DNA from: Calorimonas adulescens
GTDB taxonomy: Bacteria; Bacillota; Thermoanaerobacteria; Thermoanaerobacterales; UBA4877
DNA: 61,774 nucleotides
Assembly (NCBI RefSeq): GCF_008274215.1
Contig: NZ_VTPS01000016.1
Location: 1-61,774 of the forward strand
Reading direction: 5' to 3'
Shown: in pieces, positions 18,286-25,615 of the stretch
Position numbering within the stretch: position 1 is the first letter of the stretch
Layout: every line of letters begins with the position of its first letter
Position numbers and translations under genes: made by a program
Notes under the pieces: model-generated
Seen by the model: the letters and a program-made list of their open reading frames with translations, nothing else
The model's database searches: none
What the model was told of the DNA's origin: nothing

Positions 18286-18604
18286 GATAATAGACAGACT
18301 GAATTTAAAATTATTGAGCGGTACAAATGGTCTTAGCAAAGAGGTAAACGATGTATATATATGTGACCTGTTAAGCTACGTCATGTCCCATGCCAGTGAA
18401 AATTCACTCTGGATCACAGTGCAGACACATATAAACATTGTAGCCGTAGCAGAACTTGTAGGCATATCATGTATAGTTATACCAGAAAATATCAACGTAG
18501 ACAGTGATACCCTTGAAAGGGCTGAAAGGGAGTCTATACCTATAGTTTCTACATCCTTAACCTCTTATCATATCGCATGCAGGCTAAAGGAACTTGGTAT
18601 ATGA
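18272..18604 (+). CDS. DRTGG-domain protein, second copy
   Basis: Cytoplasmic protein of 110 aa, a diverged paralogue of the one at 16200 (compare MKVNEIIDRLNLKLLSG with MKLSQIITLLDAKPLNE). It ends in SIPIVSTSLTSYHIACRL, matching SIPVMTTSYSMFASCGIL of the first copy. The ATG at 18272 has AAGGGAG eight bases upstream; an in-frame ATG at 18254 is within that site's reach and is less likely. Both ends overlap neighbours: 14 bases with the hydrogenase-like gene and four with the PHP gene. The ligand of the domain is unknown. Confidence 0.78.
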   Translation: MKVNEIIDRLNLKLLSGTNGLSKEVNDVYICDLLSYVMSHASENSLWITVQTHINIVAVAELVGISCIVIPENINVDSDTLERAERESIPIVSTSLTSYHIACRLKELGI

Positions 18605-19302
18605 GACTTTACTATGACCTTCATATTCACACTGCCCTCTCGCCCTGTGCTGATAATACCATGACCCCCAATAACATAATAAACATGGCTTGCTTAAAGG
18701 GCCTTAACGTGATAGCAATAACTGACCACAACAGTGTACTCAATTTGCCACCTTTTTTTGAAATTAATCCAGCCGGCATTATGATAATTCCAGGTGTTGA
18801 GGTTCAATCCAGGGAAGAGGTACATGTACTGTGTTACTTTAAGGACCTGGATAGGGCAATGCATTTTGGCATGAGGTTAGAGGAACGTCTTCCAGATATA
18901 TCATGTTCTCCATTTTTTGGTGAACAACTTATCATTGATAAGCATGACAATATAATACGCAATTATAGCAAACTCCTTTTAGGATCTGTTGACCTTTCAC
19001 TCCATGAAGTCTATAAGTTGGCCAGATATTATGAAGGCGCAGTGGTGCCTGCACATGTTGACAGACCTCACTTCAGCATAATTGCAAACCTTGGATTTGT
19101 CCCAGATGATATTCATTTTAAATCTGTAGAATTAAGTCAACCTGAAAATTTACTTGAATATAAAAAACTTTTCCCTGAAAACACATTGTTTTTATTTTCA
19201 TCAGATGCTCATTTCCTGGGAGACATAAATGAAAAAACTGCATACTTTGATATCAAATATTCAACTATAGACTATATTATTGATTATTTATTGTCATCAT
19301 AA
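18601..19302 (+). CDS. PHP-domain metal-dependent phosphoesterase
   Basis: Trp-dependent-RNase-A/TrpH-type PHP phosphoesterase, 233 aa. DLHIHTALSPC (His8, His10) and AITDHNS (Asp42, His43) are metal ligands, and VVPAHVDRPHFS and FLFSSDAHFLG complete the PHP motifs. The start ATG overlaps the DRTGG stop (ATGA). In many Clostridia a protein of this type sits between sensory hydrogenase genes and hydCBA. It could hydrolyse a nucleotide or phosphoprotein signal, but its substrate is not known. A 186-base gap with its own promoter separates it from hydC. Confidence 0.85.
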   Translation: MRLYYDLHIHTALSPCADNTMTPNNIINMACLKGLNVIAITDHNSVLNLPPFFEINPAGIMIIPGVEVQSREEVHVLCYFKDLDRAMHFGMRLEERLPDISCSPFFGEQLIIDKHDNIIRNYSKLLLGSVDLSLHEVYKLARYYEGAVVPAHVDRPHFSIIANLGFVPDDIHFKSVELSQPENLLEYKKLFPENTLFLFSSDAHFLGDINEKTAYFDIKYSTIDYIIDYLLSS

Positions 19303-19425
19303 AAGGCCTATATTATACAGGTAGCTCAATTTTATGCAATGGAGCTTTGCCATCTATATTGCCTGACTTATATCTCAACATACGATATTGAAGGATCTTT
19401 ATTATAAAAATTTTTATTAAATATG

Positions 19426-19454
19426 TTAAAATATAAACTAATTTATGTTATAAT
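19426..19454 (+). promoter_or_regulatory. Internal promoter before hydC
   Basis: TTAAAA (19426-19431), a 17-base spacer and a perfect TATAAT (19449-19454) lie 34 bases before the hydC start. The -35 box is a 4 of 6 match. This would allow hydCBA to be expressed apart from the upstream sensor genes. Confidence 0.6.
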
Positions 19455-19488
19455 GTTATCAAATGAAATGTTAGGAGGTATCGATGTA

Positions 19489-19974
19489 ATGACCACTCTT
19501 TTAGAGGATACAAAGGAGAAAGAAAAGTTCAAGAGATTGCATAATGTCATTGATGCTTATAAAGATAAACCTGGTGCATTAATACCTGTTATGAATGAGG
19601 CTCAGGAGATATTTGGCTATTTGCCATTTGAGGTACAAAAGGAGATATCAGAAGGATTAAATGTTCCATTAACAGAGGTGTATGGAATAGCTACTTTCTA
19701 TTCTCGTTTCACACTGCATCCCTCTGGAAAATACCGTATTGGTGTATGTCTTGGAACAGCATGTTATGTTAAGGGTTCGGCGCTAATACTTGATAAAATA
19801 AAAGAAAAACTTGGCATTGACGTCAATGAGACTACCCCTGACGGAAAGTTTTCTATCGACTCTACAAGATGTCTTGGCTGTTGCGGCTTGTCTCCTGTCA
19901 TGATGATAAATAATGAGGTTTATGGCAAGCTATCACCAGATAGTGTAGACAAAATACTTGAAAAATACAAATAA
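19489..19974 (+). CDS. hydC: NADH-linked [FeFe] hydrogenase, subunit C (NuoE-like)
   Basis: NuoE/24-kDa-type thioredoxin-fold subunit of 161 aa carrying a [2Fe-2S] cluster. The ligands are C-x4-C (Cys87, Cys92 in GVCLGTACYV) and C-x3-C (Cys128, Cys132 in CLGCCG). It is part of the cytoplasmic HydABC complex, which in relatives makes H2 from NADH together with reduced ferredoxin by electron confurcation. The frame is open from further upstream, but AGGAGGT nine bases before the ATG at 19489 fixes the start. The next gene starts two bases after its stop. Confidence 0.92.
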   Translation: MTTLLEDTKEKEKFKRLHNVIDAYKDKPGALIPVMNEAQEIFGYLPFEVQKEISEGLNVPLTEVYGIATFYSRFTLHPSGKYRIGVCLGTACYVKGSALILDKIKEKLGIDVNETTPDGKFSIDSTRCLGCCGLSPVMMINNEVYGKLSPDSVDKILEKYK

Positions 19975-19975
19975 A

Positions 19976-20893
19976 ATGAGAGACATTTCTTTGCACCTAT
20001 TGGATATAGTCCAGAACTCAGTTGAAGCCCGTGCAACATTGATAATAGTAAAATTAATCATCGCCCCATCAAAGAAAAGGTTTTATATGGTGGTTCGCGA
20101 CAATGGATGTGGTATAGAACATAGCAGGCTTGAAAATCTTACTGATCCATTTTATACCAGCAGGAATACCCGCAATGTAGGTATGGGCCTTTCCCTTTTA
20201 AATGCCTCAGTTAAAAGAAGCTTTGGAAAATTAAGGCTGTATTCTGCAAAATCACGTGGAACTATCGTAACGGCATCATTTAGTTTCAAAAGCATAGACC
20301 TGCCACCTCTCGGAGATATAAGAGCAACCATCTTATCGTTGATAACATTAAATCCACACATTGACTTTAAAATTATTTTGAAATCAAAAACTTGTTCTTA
20401 CACATTGGACACCAGATACATTAAAGAAATACTCCAGAATGTGGAAATAAATAATCCGATAGTTATCGACTTCTTAAGGCAAAAACTTGAAACTGATCTT
20501 AAGAATTTTGAGGAGGAATATAAAATGATGACCCTTGAAGAACTGGAAAGGATTAGAGAAGAGGCCCTTGAAAGAGTCCAGCTTCGTAAGGAGAAAACAG
20601 GCACAAGGATCGTGGTTGGCATGGCCACTTGCGGCATTTCAGCCGGAGCCAGACCTGTTTTGGAAGCAATTATGGATGAGGTATCAAAAAGGGGACTTAC
20701 AGATGTCATAGTAGCTCAGACAGGGTGTATAGGACTTTGTAAATACGAACCAATAGTTGAAGTAACCAGACCAGGCGAAAATAAGGTTACCTATATCAAG
20801 ATGGACCCTGAAAAAGCTAGGAAGATGATAGCTGAGCATATTGTCAATGGCCACGCAATAAAAGAGTGGACCATAGAAAGTATACAACTTTAA
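19976..20893 (+). CDS. GHKL ATPase fused in frame to a ferredoxin-like domain
   Basis: A single open frame of 305 codons joins two proteins that are normally separate in clostridial hydrogenase operons. Residues 1-183 are a GHKL ATPase: N-box DIVQNSVEA, G1 RDNGCGIE, G2 NVGMGLSLL. Residues 184-305 are the thioredoxin-like [2Fe-2S] protein described as the next feature. There is no stop codon between them, and AGGAGG plus ATGATG sits at the junction. The ATG at 19976 has no visible Shine-Dalgarno and begins one base after the hydC stop, so translation is probably coupled. Either a fusion protein, the ferredoxin alone, or both may be made. The ATPase probably regulates or assembles the hydrogenase; its role is unproven. 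Confidence 0.75.
   Translation: MRDISLHLLDIVQNSVEARATLIIVKLIIAPSKKRFYMVVRDNGCGIEHSRLENLTDPFYTSRNTRNVGMGLSLLNASVKRSFGKLRLYSAKSRGTIVTASFSFKSIDLPPLGDIRATILSLITLNPHIDFKIILKSKTCSYTLDTRYIKEILQNVEINNPIVIDFLRQKLETDLKNFEEEYKMMTLEELERIREEALERVQLRKEKTGTRIVVGMATCGISAGARPVLEAIMDEVSKRGLTDVIVAQTGCIGLCKYEPIVEVTRPGENKVTYIKMDPEKARKMIAEHIVNGHAIKEWTIESIQL
20525..20893 (+). CDS. (2Fe-2S) ferredoxin-like protein, internal start
   Basis: Thioredoxin-fold ferredoxin-like protein of 122 aa, beginning MMTLEELERIREEAL. AGGAGG at 20511-20516 is eight bases before this ATG, an ideal site, so the protein is probably made on its own. Only three family cysteines are visible: Cys36 in GMATCGISAGAR, and two in QTGCIGLC. One of the usual four ligands is therefore not Cys. 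Relatives sit before hydB in most clostridial HydABC operons and are thought to pass electrons, although a direct role is not shown. It shares its frame with the upstream GHKL ATPase, and hydB follows after 12 bases. Confidence 0.75.
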   Translation: MMTLEELERIREEALERVQLRKEKTGTRIVVGMATCGISAGARPVLEAIMDEVSKRGLTDVIVAQTGCIGLCKYEPIVEVTRPGENKVTYIKMDPEKARKMIAEHIVNGHAIKEWTIESIQL

Positions 20894-20905
20894 GGAGGAT
20901 TGAAT

Positions 20906-22708
20906 ATGCCTTTTTATAGATCTCATGTGCTTATATGTGCAGGAACTGGGTGTACATCAAATAATTCAGATGCAGTTGCAGAAAAATTTAAGGAAGAACT
21001 TCAAAAACACGGTCTTGAAAATGAGATACAGATCGTAAGAACCGGATGCTTTGGACTTTGTGAGCTTGGCCCTGTAGTAATAGTATACCCCGAAGGAGTC
21101 TTTTATAACAGGGTAAAACCGGAGCATGTGCCCGAACTGGTTGAAGAGCATCTCTTAAAGGGAAGAATAGTTAAAAAATATGTATACGGTGAAGCAATTG
21201 AGGAAAAGGGTGAATTTTTACCTCTTGAAGAAACCAGCTTCTTTAAAAACCAGCACCGCATTGCACTTAGAAATTGTGGTGTCATAAACCCTGAGGATAT
21301 AGAAGAATATATTGCGATGGATGGCTACAAAGCATTGGGGAAAGTTCTCACTGAAATGACACCGCAGGAGGTCATCGATATTGTAAAAAAGTCCGGACTA
21401 AGAGGCCGCGGAGGCGCAGGCTTTCCAACAGGCCTGAAATGGCAATTTACTCATGATGCCAAAGGAACTCAAAAATATGTTGTATGCAATGCTGACGAAG
21501 GAGACCCAGGAGCTTTTATGGATCGAAGTGTACTTGAAGGTGACCCCCATAGCGTAATCGAAGCCATGACAATAGCAGGATATGCTGTAGGAGCTAACTA
21601 TGGATATATATATGTCCGTGCTGAATATCCTATGGCAGTTAAAAGACTAACCATAGCAATTGGCCAGGCCAGGCGTTATGGTCTTCTTGGCAAAAACATA
21701 TTTGGTACAGGATTTGACTTTGACATAGAAATAAGGCTTGGAGCAGGAGCTTTTGTATGCGGCGAGGAGACCGCCCTCATGAACTCTGTAATGGGCCGCA
21801 GAGGTGAACCCAGGCCAAGACCTCCATTCCCTGCAAACAGTGGTGTATGGAACTCTCCCACCCTGCTCAACAACGTAGAGACATATGCAAATATACCACC
21901 CATAATATTAAATGGACCTGAGTGGTTTAGCTCCATTGGCACTGAAAAGTCAAAAGGCACCAAGGTCTTTGCCCTCGGTGGCAAAATTAACAACACAGGA
22001 CTTGTGGAAGTTCCTATGGGTACTACCCTCAGAGAAATAATATACGAAATTGGTGGCGGCATACCAAATGGTAAAGAATTCAAGGCTGTGCAGACCGGTG
22101 GCCCATCAGGCGGTTGTATTACAAAAGATAACTTGGACACACCAATAGACTATGATTCACTGATAAATATCGGTACAATGATGGGTTCCGGCGGCATGAT
22201 AGTAATGGATGAAGACAATTGCATGGTGGATATAGCCAAGTTTTTCTTAGAGTTTACGGTTGATGAGTCATGTGGGAAATGCCCGCCGTGTCGCATAGGT
22301 ATGAAACGGATGCTTGAAATATTAAATAAGATAACTTCAGGAAATGGTGAGGAAGAGGATATTGAAAAATTAGAAGAACTTGGAAATTTTATAAAATCAT
22401 CAGCCCTTTGTGGCCTTGGCCAGACAGCACCCAACCCTGTTCTCTCCACTTTAAGATACTTCAGAGACGAATACGAAGCCCATATAAGAGATAAAAAATG
22501 CCCTGCAGGTGTATGCCAGGCACTCATTCAGTACTACGTCGACAGTGAAAAATGCCATGGATGTGCAAGACCGCTGTGTGTTAAGAATTGTCCTACAGGA
22601 GCAATATCAGGCGTACCAAAGTCACCCTATTCTATCAATCAAGAGATATGTACTAAATGTGGCGCTTGCATGGAAAGCTGCCCCTTTAACGCAATCTATA
22701 AGAAATAA
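20906..22708 (+). CDS. hydB: NADH-linked [FeFe] hydrogenase, subunit B (NuoF-like)
   Basis: Flavin and NADH-binding subunit, 600 aa. An N-terminal thioredoxin-like [2Fe-2S] domain (ICAGTGCTS, RTGCFGLCE) is followed by the NuoF core. GLRGRGGAGFPTGLKWQF and CNADEGDPGAFMDR form the NADH/FMN site, and ESCGKCPPCRIG with SALCGLG holds a [4Fe-4S] cluster. The C-terminus adds a two-[4Fe-4S] ferredoxin domain (CHGCARPLCVKNCPTGAI and CTKCGACMESCPFNAI). This domain order is that of HydB of electron-confurcating hydrogenases. ATG 20906 has AAGGAGG seven bases upstream. It lies between the ferredoxin-like gene and hydA. Confidence 0.95.
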   Translation: MPFYRSHVLICAGTGCTSNNSDAVAEKFKEELQKHGLENEIQIVRTGCFGLCELGPVVIVYPEGVFYNRVKPEHVPELVEEHLLKGRIVKKYVYGEAIEEKGEFLPLEETSFFKNQHRIALRNCGVINPEDIEEYIAMDGYKALGKVLTEMTPQEVIDIVKKSGLRGRGGAGFPTGLKWQFTHDAKGTQKYVVCNADEGDPGAFMDRSVLEGDPHSVIEAMTIAGYAVGANYGYIYVRAEYPMAVKRLTIAIGQARRYGLLGKNIFGTGFDFDIEIRLGAGAFVCGEETALMNSVMGRRGEPRPRPPFPANSGVWNSPTLLNNVETYANIPPIILNGPEWFSSIGTEKSKGTKVFALGGKINNTGLVEVPMGTTLREIIYEIGGGIPNGKEFKAVQTGGPSGGCITKDNLDTPIDYDSLINIGTMMGSGGMIVMDEDNCMVDIAKFFLEFTVDESCGKCPPCRIGMKRMLEILNKITSGNGEEEDIEKLEELGNFIKSSALCGLGQTAPNPVLSTLRYFRDEYEAHIRDKKCPAGVCQALIQYYVDSEKCHGCARPLCVKNCPTGAISGVPKSPYSINQEICTKCGACMESCPFNAIYKK

Positions 22709-22723
22709 CGGGAGGAGATATGA

Positions 22724-24508
22724 ATGGAGATGGTAAAAGTAACAATCGACGGTATAACAAAAGAAGTGCCAAAAGGGTATACTGTACTTGAAGCAGCACA
22801 TTCAATAGGTATTCACATACCAACATTATGTTATTTGAAGGATATAAATCAAATAGGAGCATGCAGGGTATGTCTTGTGGAAATTGAAGGGGCAAAAGGC
22901 CTTCAGGCTTCCTGTGTCTATCCAGTATCTGACGGTATGGTTGTCAGGACCAACAGCCCTAAAGTACGAAAAGCTAGAAAATACAATGTTGAATTAATTC
23001 TATCGGCTCATGACAGAAATTGTCTTACTTGTGTACGCAATAAAAATTGTGAACTTCAGACCTTAGCTGATGAACTTAACATAAATGAGATCAGCTTTGA
23101 TGGCGAGAATATTCACTACCCTATTGATGATTTGTCTCCTTCCATTGTAAGGGATCCTAATAAGTGTGTACTCTGCAGAAGGTGTATCGCTGCCTGCAAT
23201 GAACAGACCGTATATGCTATAGGTATTAACAATAGAGGTTTTAAATCTGTCGTATCTCCTGTTTTTGGCAGAAGTTTGAACGAATCACCCTGTATAAACT
23301 GTGGTCAATGCCTTATATCATGCCCCACAGGTGCTTTGAGAGAAAAATCCAGCATTGAAAAGGTATGGAATGCCTTAAACGACCCTGACACTCATGTAGT
23401 CGTACAGACTGCGCCAGCAGTGAGGGCAGCTCTTGGAGAAGAATTCGGTTATCCCATCGGTACACTGGTAACCGGTAAAATGGCAGCAGCACTTAGAAGA
23501 CTTGGATTTGACAGGATATTTGACACTGATTTTGCAGCCGACCTCACAATTATGGAAGAAGGAAACGAGCTACTCAAAAGATTGAAAAACGGCGGCCCTC
23601 TTCCTCTTATAACCTCTTGCAGCCCTGGATGGGTAAAGTTTTGTGAGGAATACTATCCAGAATTTATTGAAAATCTGTCCAGTTGCAAATCACCTCATAT
23701 GATGCTTGGGGCTATAATAAAGACCTATTATGCGCAAAAAGTCGGTATAGTTCCAGAGAAAATATTCGTTGTTTCCGTAATGCCATGCACAGCCAAAAAA
23801 TATGAGATAGAAAGGCCAGAAATGACCTTTTATGGCATGAAAAACGTGGATGCAGTCATCACAACCAGGGAACTGGCAAGGATGATAAAAGAGGCTAATA
23901 TAAACTTTAATGCCCTTCCAGATGAAGATTTTGATGACCCATTAGGTGAATCCACAGGCGCCGGTGTTATATTTGGAGTCACCGGAGGGGTTATGGAGGC
24001 AGCCCTGAGGACAGTAGCTGATATTGTAGAGGGAAAAGACCTTGATACAATCGACTATAATGAAGTCCGAGGGCTTGATGGGGTCAGAGAGTCTTCTGTA
24101 ACTATTGATGGTATGGAAATAAAGATAGCTATAGCAAACGGAACAGGAAATGCAAGAAAACTTCTTGACAAGGTAAAAGCGGGTGAAGCTTTTTATCACT
24201 TTATTGAAATCATGGGATGCCCTGGCGGATGTATTAACGGCGGTGGCCAACCCATTGTTTCATCCAGGGTTAGGATGGATGTTGATGTAAAAGCACTGCG
24301 TGCCAAAGCAATATACGCTGAGGATGCAGGCAAAACCATAAGAAAATCTCACAAAAATCCGCAAATAATAAAGATATACGAAGAGTTCCTAAAAGAACCA
24401 TTAAGTGAAACGTCTCACCACCTACTTCATACAGAATATGAGTCAAAGGAACTTTATCCCTTTAAAGATACAACAGTTAATAAGAAGGCTGCTACAGCAG
24501 CAAAATAG
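22724..24508 (+). CDS. hydA: NADH-linked [FeFe] hydrogenase, catalytic subunit A
   Basis: Catalytic subunit, 594 aa, with the H-cluster where 2H+ are reduced to H2. From the N-terminus: a [2Fe-2S] domain (CYLKDINQIGACRVCLVE), a His-Cys3 [4Fe-4S] motif (HDRNCLTCVRNKNC), two [4Fe-4S] sets (CVLCRRCIAAC, CINCGQCLISC) and the H-cluster domain. L1 is TSCSPGWV, L2 MPCTAKKYE and L3 GCPGGCINGGGQP. L1 has Ser at the second Cys of the textbook TSCCP. The gene ends at a strong terminator, closing the operon. GGAGGA is seven bases before the ATG. It works with HydB and HydC in the cytoplasm. Confidence 0.95.
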   Translation: MEMVKVTIDGITKEVPKGYTVLEAAHSIGIHIPTLCYLKDINQIGACRVCLVEIEGAKGLQASCVYPVSDGMVVRTNSPKVRKARKYNVELILSAHDRNCLTCVRNKNCELQTLADELNINEISFDGENIHYPIDDLSPSIVRDPNKCVLCRRCIAACNEQTVYAIGINNRGFKSVVSPVFGRSLNESPCINCGQCLISCPTGALREKSSIEKVWNALNDPDTHVVVQTAPAVRAALGEEFGYPIGTLVTGKMAAALRRLGFDRIFDTDFAADLTIMEEGNELLKRLKNGGPLPLITSCSPGWVKFCEEYYPEFIENLSSCKSPHMMLGAIIKTYYAQKVGIVPEKIFVVSVMPCTAKKYEIERPEMTFYGMKNVDAVITTRELARMIKEANINFNALPDEDFDDPLGESTGAGVIFGVTGGVMEAALRTVADIVEGKDLDTIDYNEVRGLDGVRESSVTIDGMEIKIAIANGTGNARKLLDKVKAGEAFYHFIEIMGCPGGCINGGGQPIVSSRVRMDVDVKALRAKAIYAEDAGKTIRKSHKNPQIIKIYEEFLKEPLSETSHHLLHTEYESKELYPFKDTTVNKKAATAAK

Positions 24509-24515
24509 CAAAAAG

Positions 24516-24545
24516 CTCCATTCAGAAATGAATGGAGTTTTTTTA
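24516..24545 (+). terminator. Intrinsic terminator of the hydrogenase operon
   Basis: A perfect 8-bp stem (24516-24523 with 24530-24537), six-base loop and eight T residues follow the hydA stop by seven bases. Confidence 0.92.
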
Positions 24546-24613
24546 AAAAAACGAATAAAAAAGACCAATCCATGTAAAAATATCTTCATAGAGCTTAAAG
24601 GAGATGCTTTTAC

Positions 24614-25615
24614 ATGGTAATTTCAGATAATAAGTCTGACAGGAAAAATATCGAGTTATATGATATCCCACAGGTACATTATGGAATGCAACTTGTAGAA
24701 AACGAACTGTTAAAAGTTATAAGCAAAAGTGACACAATGATCTGCGAAATAATAAAAGGGCTTCTAAATACTGGCAAGAAAATCAGGCCAAAACTTGTTA
24801 TTATATCTGGAATGTGCTTTGACGAACTAAACGAAAAAATGGTATACACAGCAGTGGCGTCGGAACTTATTCATACCGCCTCTCTTATTCATGATGACAT
24901 TATTGATGGTTCTGATTACAGGAGAAACAAACCAACTATAAATTACACATATGGTAATTACGTTGCAGTGCTGGCTGGAGACTTTCTATTTGCAAAGGCA
25001 TTCGAAATTTTGTCAAATCATTACCTTACAAAATGCACTTTGTATTTTGTAAAAGCCATACATGAGATGTGTTCTGGAGAAATTTTACAGTCAAACAGGC
25101 GGTTTGACATCAGCATCACCGAGCACGAATATATCCTCAATATAAGTAAGAAAACCGCCTCCTTAATTTCTGCCTGCTGCATGGCAGGTGCAGAAAATGC
25201 AGGTGAAGATGATTATGTGATTACCTTGATGGGATTATTTGGATACTATATGGGATGTGCATTCCAAATAATAGATGACATACTCGACATCACAGGTAAT
25301 CAAGAAGAGCTCGGTAAACCTGCTGCCCACGATTTAACCGAAGGAAATATCAGTTTGCCATTCATTTATCTTTTTGAAGAAACCAGGTATAAAGACAGGT
25401 ATAAAGATGTGTTGAATAAAAAACAAATTGACAGAGAAGCAAAAGAAGATATGATACACGACGTTCTAAACTCTGATTCTTTATTAAGAGCCAAAAATAA
25501 AGCAAGAGAATACGTTGATAAAGCCATTGAATCATTGTGCAAAGTACCCCAGCAAAACGTCTATAAGGAATTATTAATCAAAATGTCCCTTGATAGTCTG
25601 GAGAGATGTTATTAA
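24614..25615 (+). CDS. Long-chain polyprenyl diphosphate synthase
   Basis: Trans-isoprenyl diphosphate synthase of 333 aa, condensing isopentenyl diphosphate onto an allylic primer. The first aspartate-rich motif is SLIHDDIIDGSDYRRNKP and the second is QIIDDILDITG. The residue five before the first motif is Ala, which generally leaves a deep pocket for long (C30-C40) products such as heptaprenyl diphosphate. GKKIRPKL is the substrate-binding loop. The gene stands alone after the hydA terminator, with AAAGGAGA about ten bases before the ATG. It is convergent and directly adjacent (no gap) to the YtpB-like terpene synthase, which in Bacillus uses a C35 prenyl diphosphate. Confidence 0.85.
   Translation: MVISDNKSDRKNIELYDIPQVHYGMQLVENELLKVISKSDTMICEIIKGLLNTGKKIRPKLVIISGMCFDELNEKMVYTAVASELIHTASLIHDDIIDGSDYRRNKPTINYTYGNYVAVLAGDFLFAKAFEILSNHYLTKCTLYFVKAIHEMCSGEILQSNRRFDISITEHEYILNISKKTASLISACCMAGAENAGEDDYVITLMGLFGYYMGCAFQIIDDILDITGNQEELGKPAAHDLTEGNISLPFIYLFEETRYKDRYKDVLNKKQIDREAKEDMIHDVLNSDSLLRAKNKAREYVDKAIESLCKVPQQNVYKELLIKMSLDSLERCY

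Noticed and set aside
22724-24508. Loss of function of HydA because of TSCSP in L1
   Set aside because: All other motifs and accessory clusters are intact and the operon is complete. I believe this variant is common in NADH-linked enzymes, so inactivity is unlikely.
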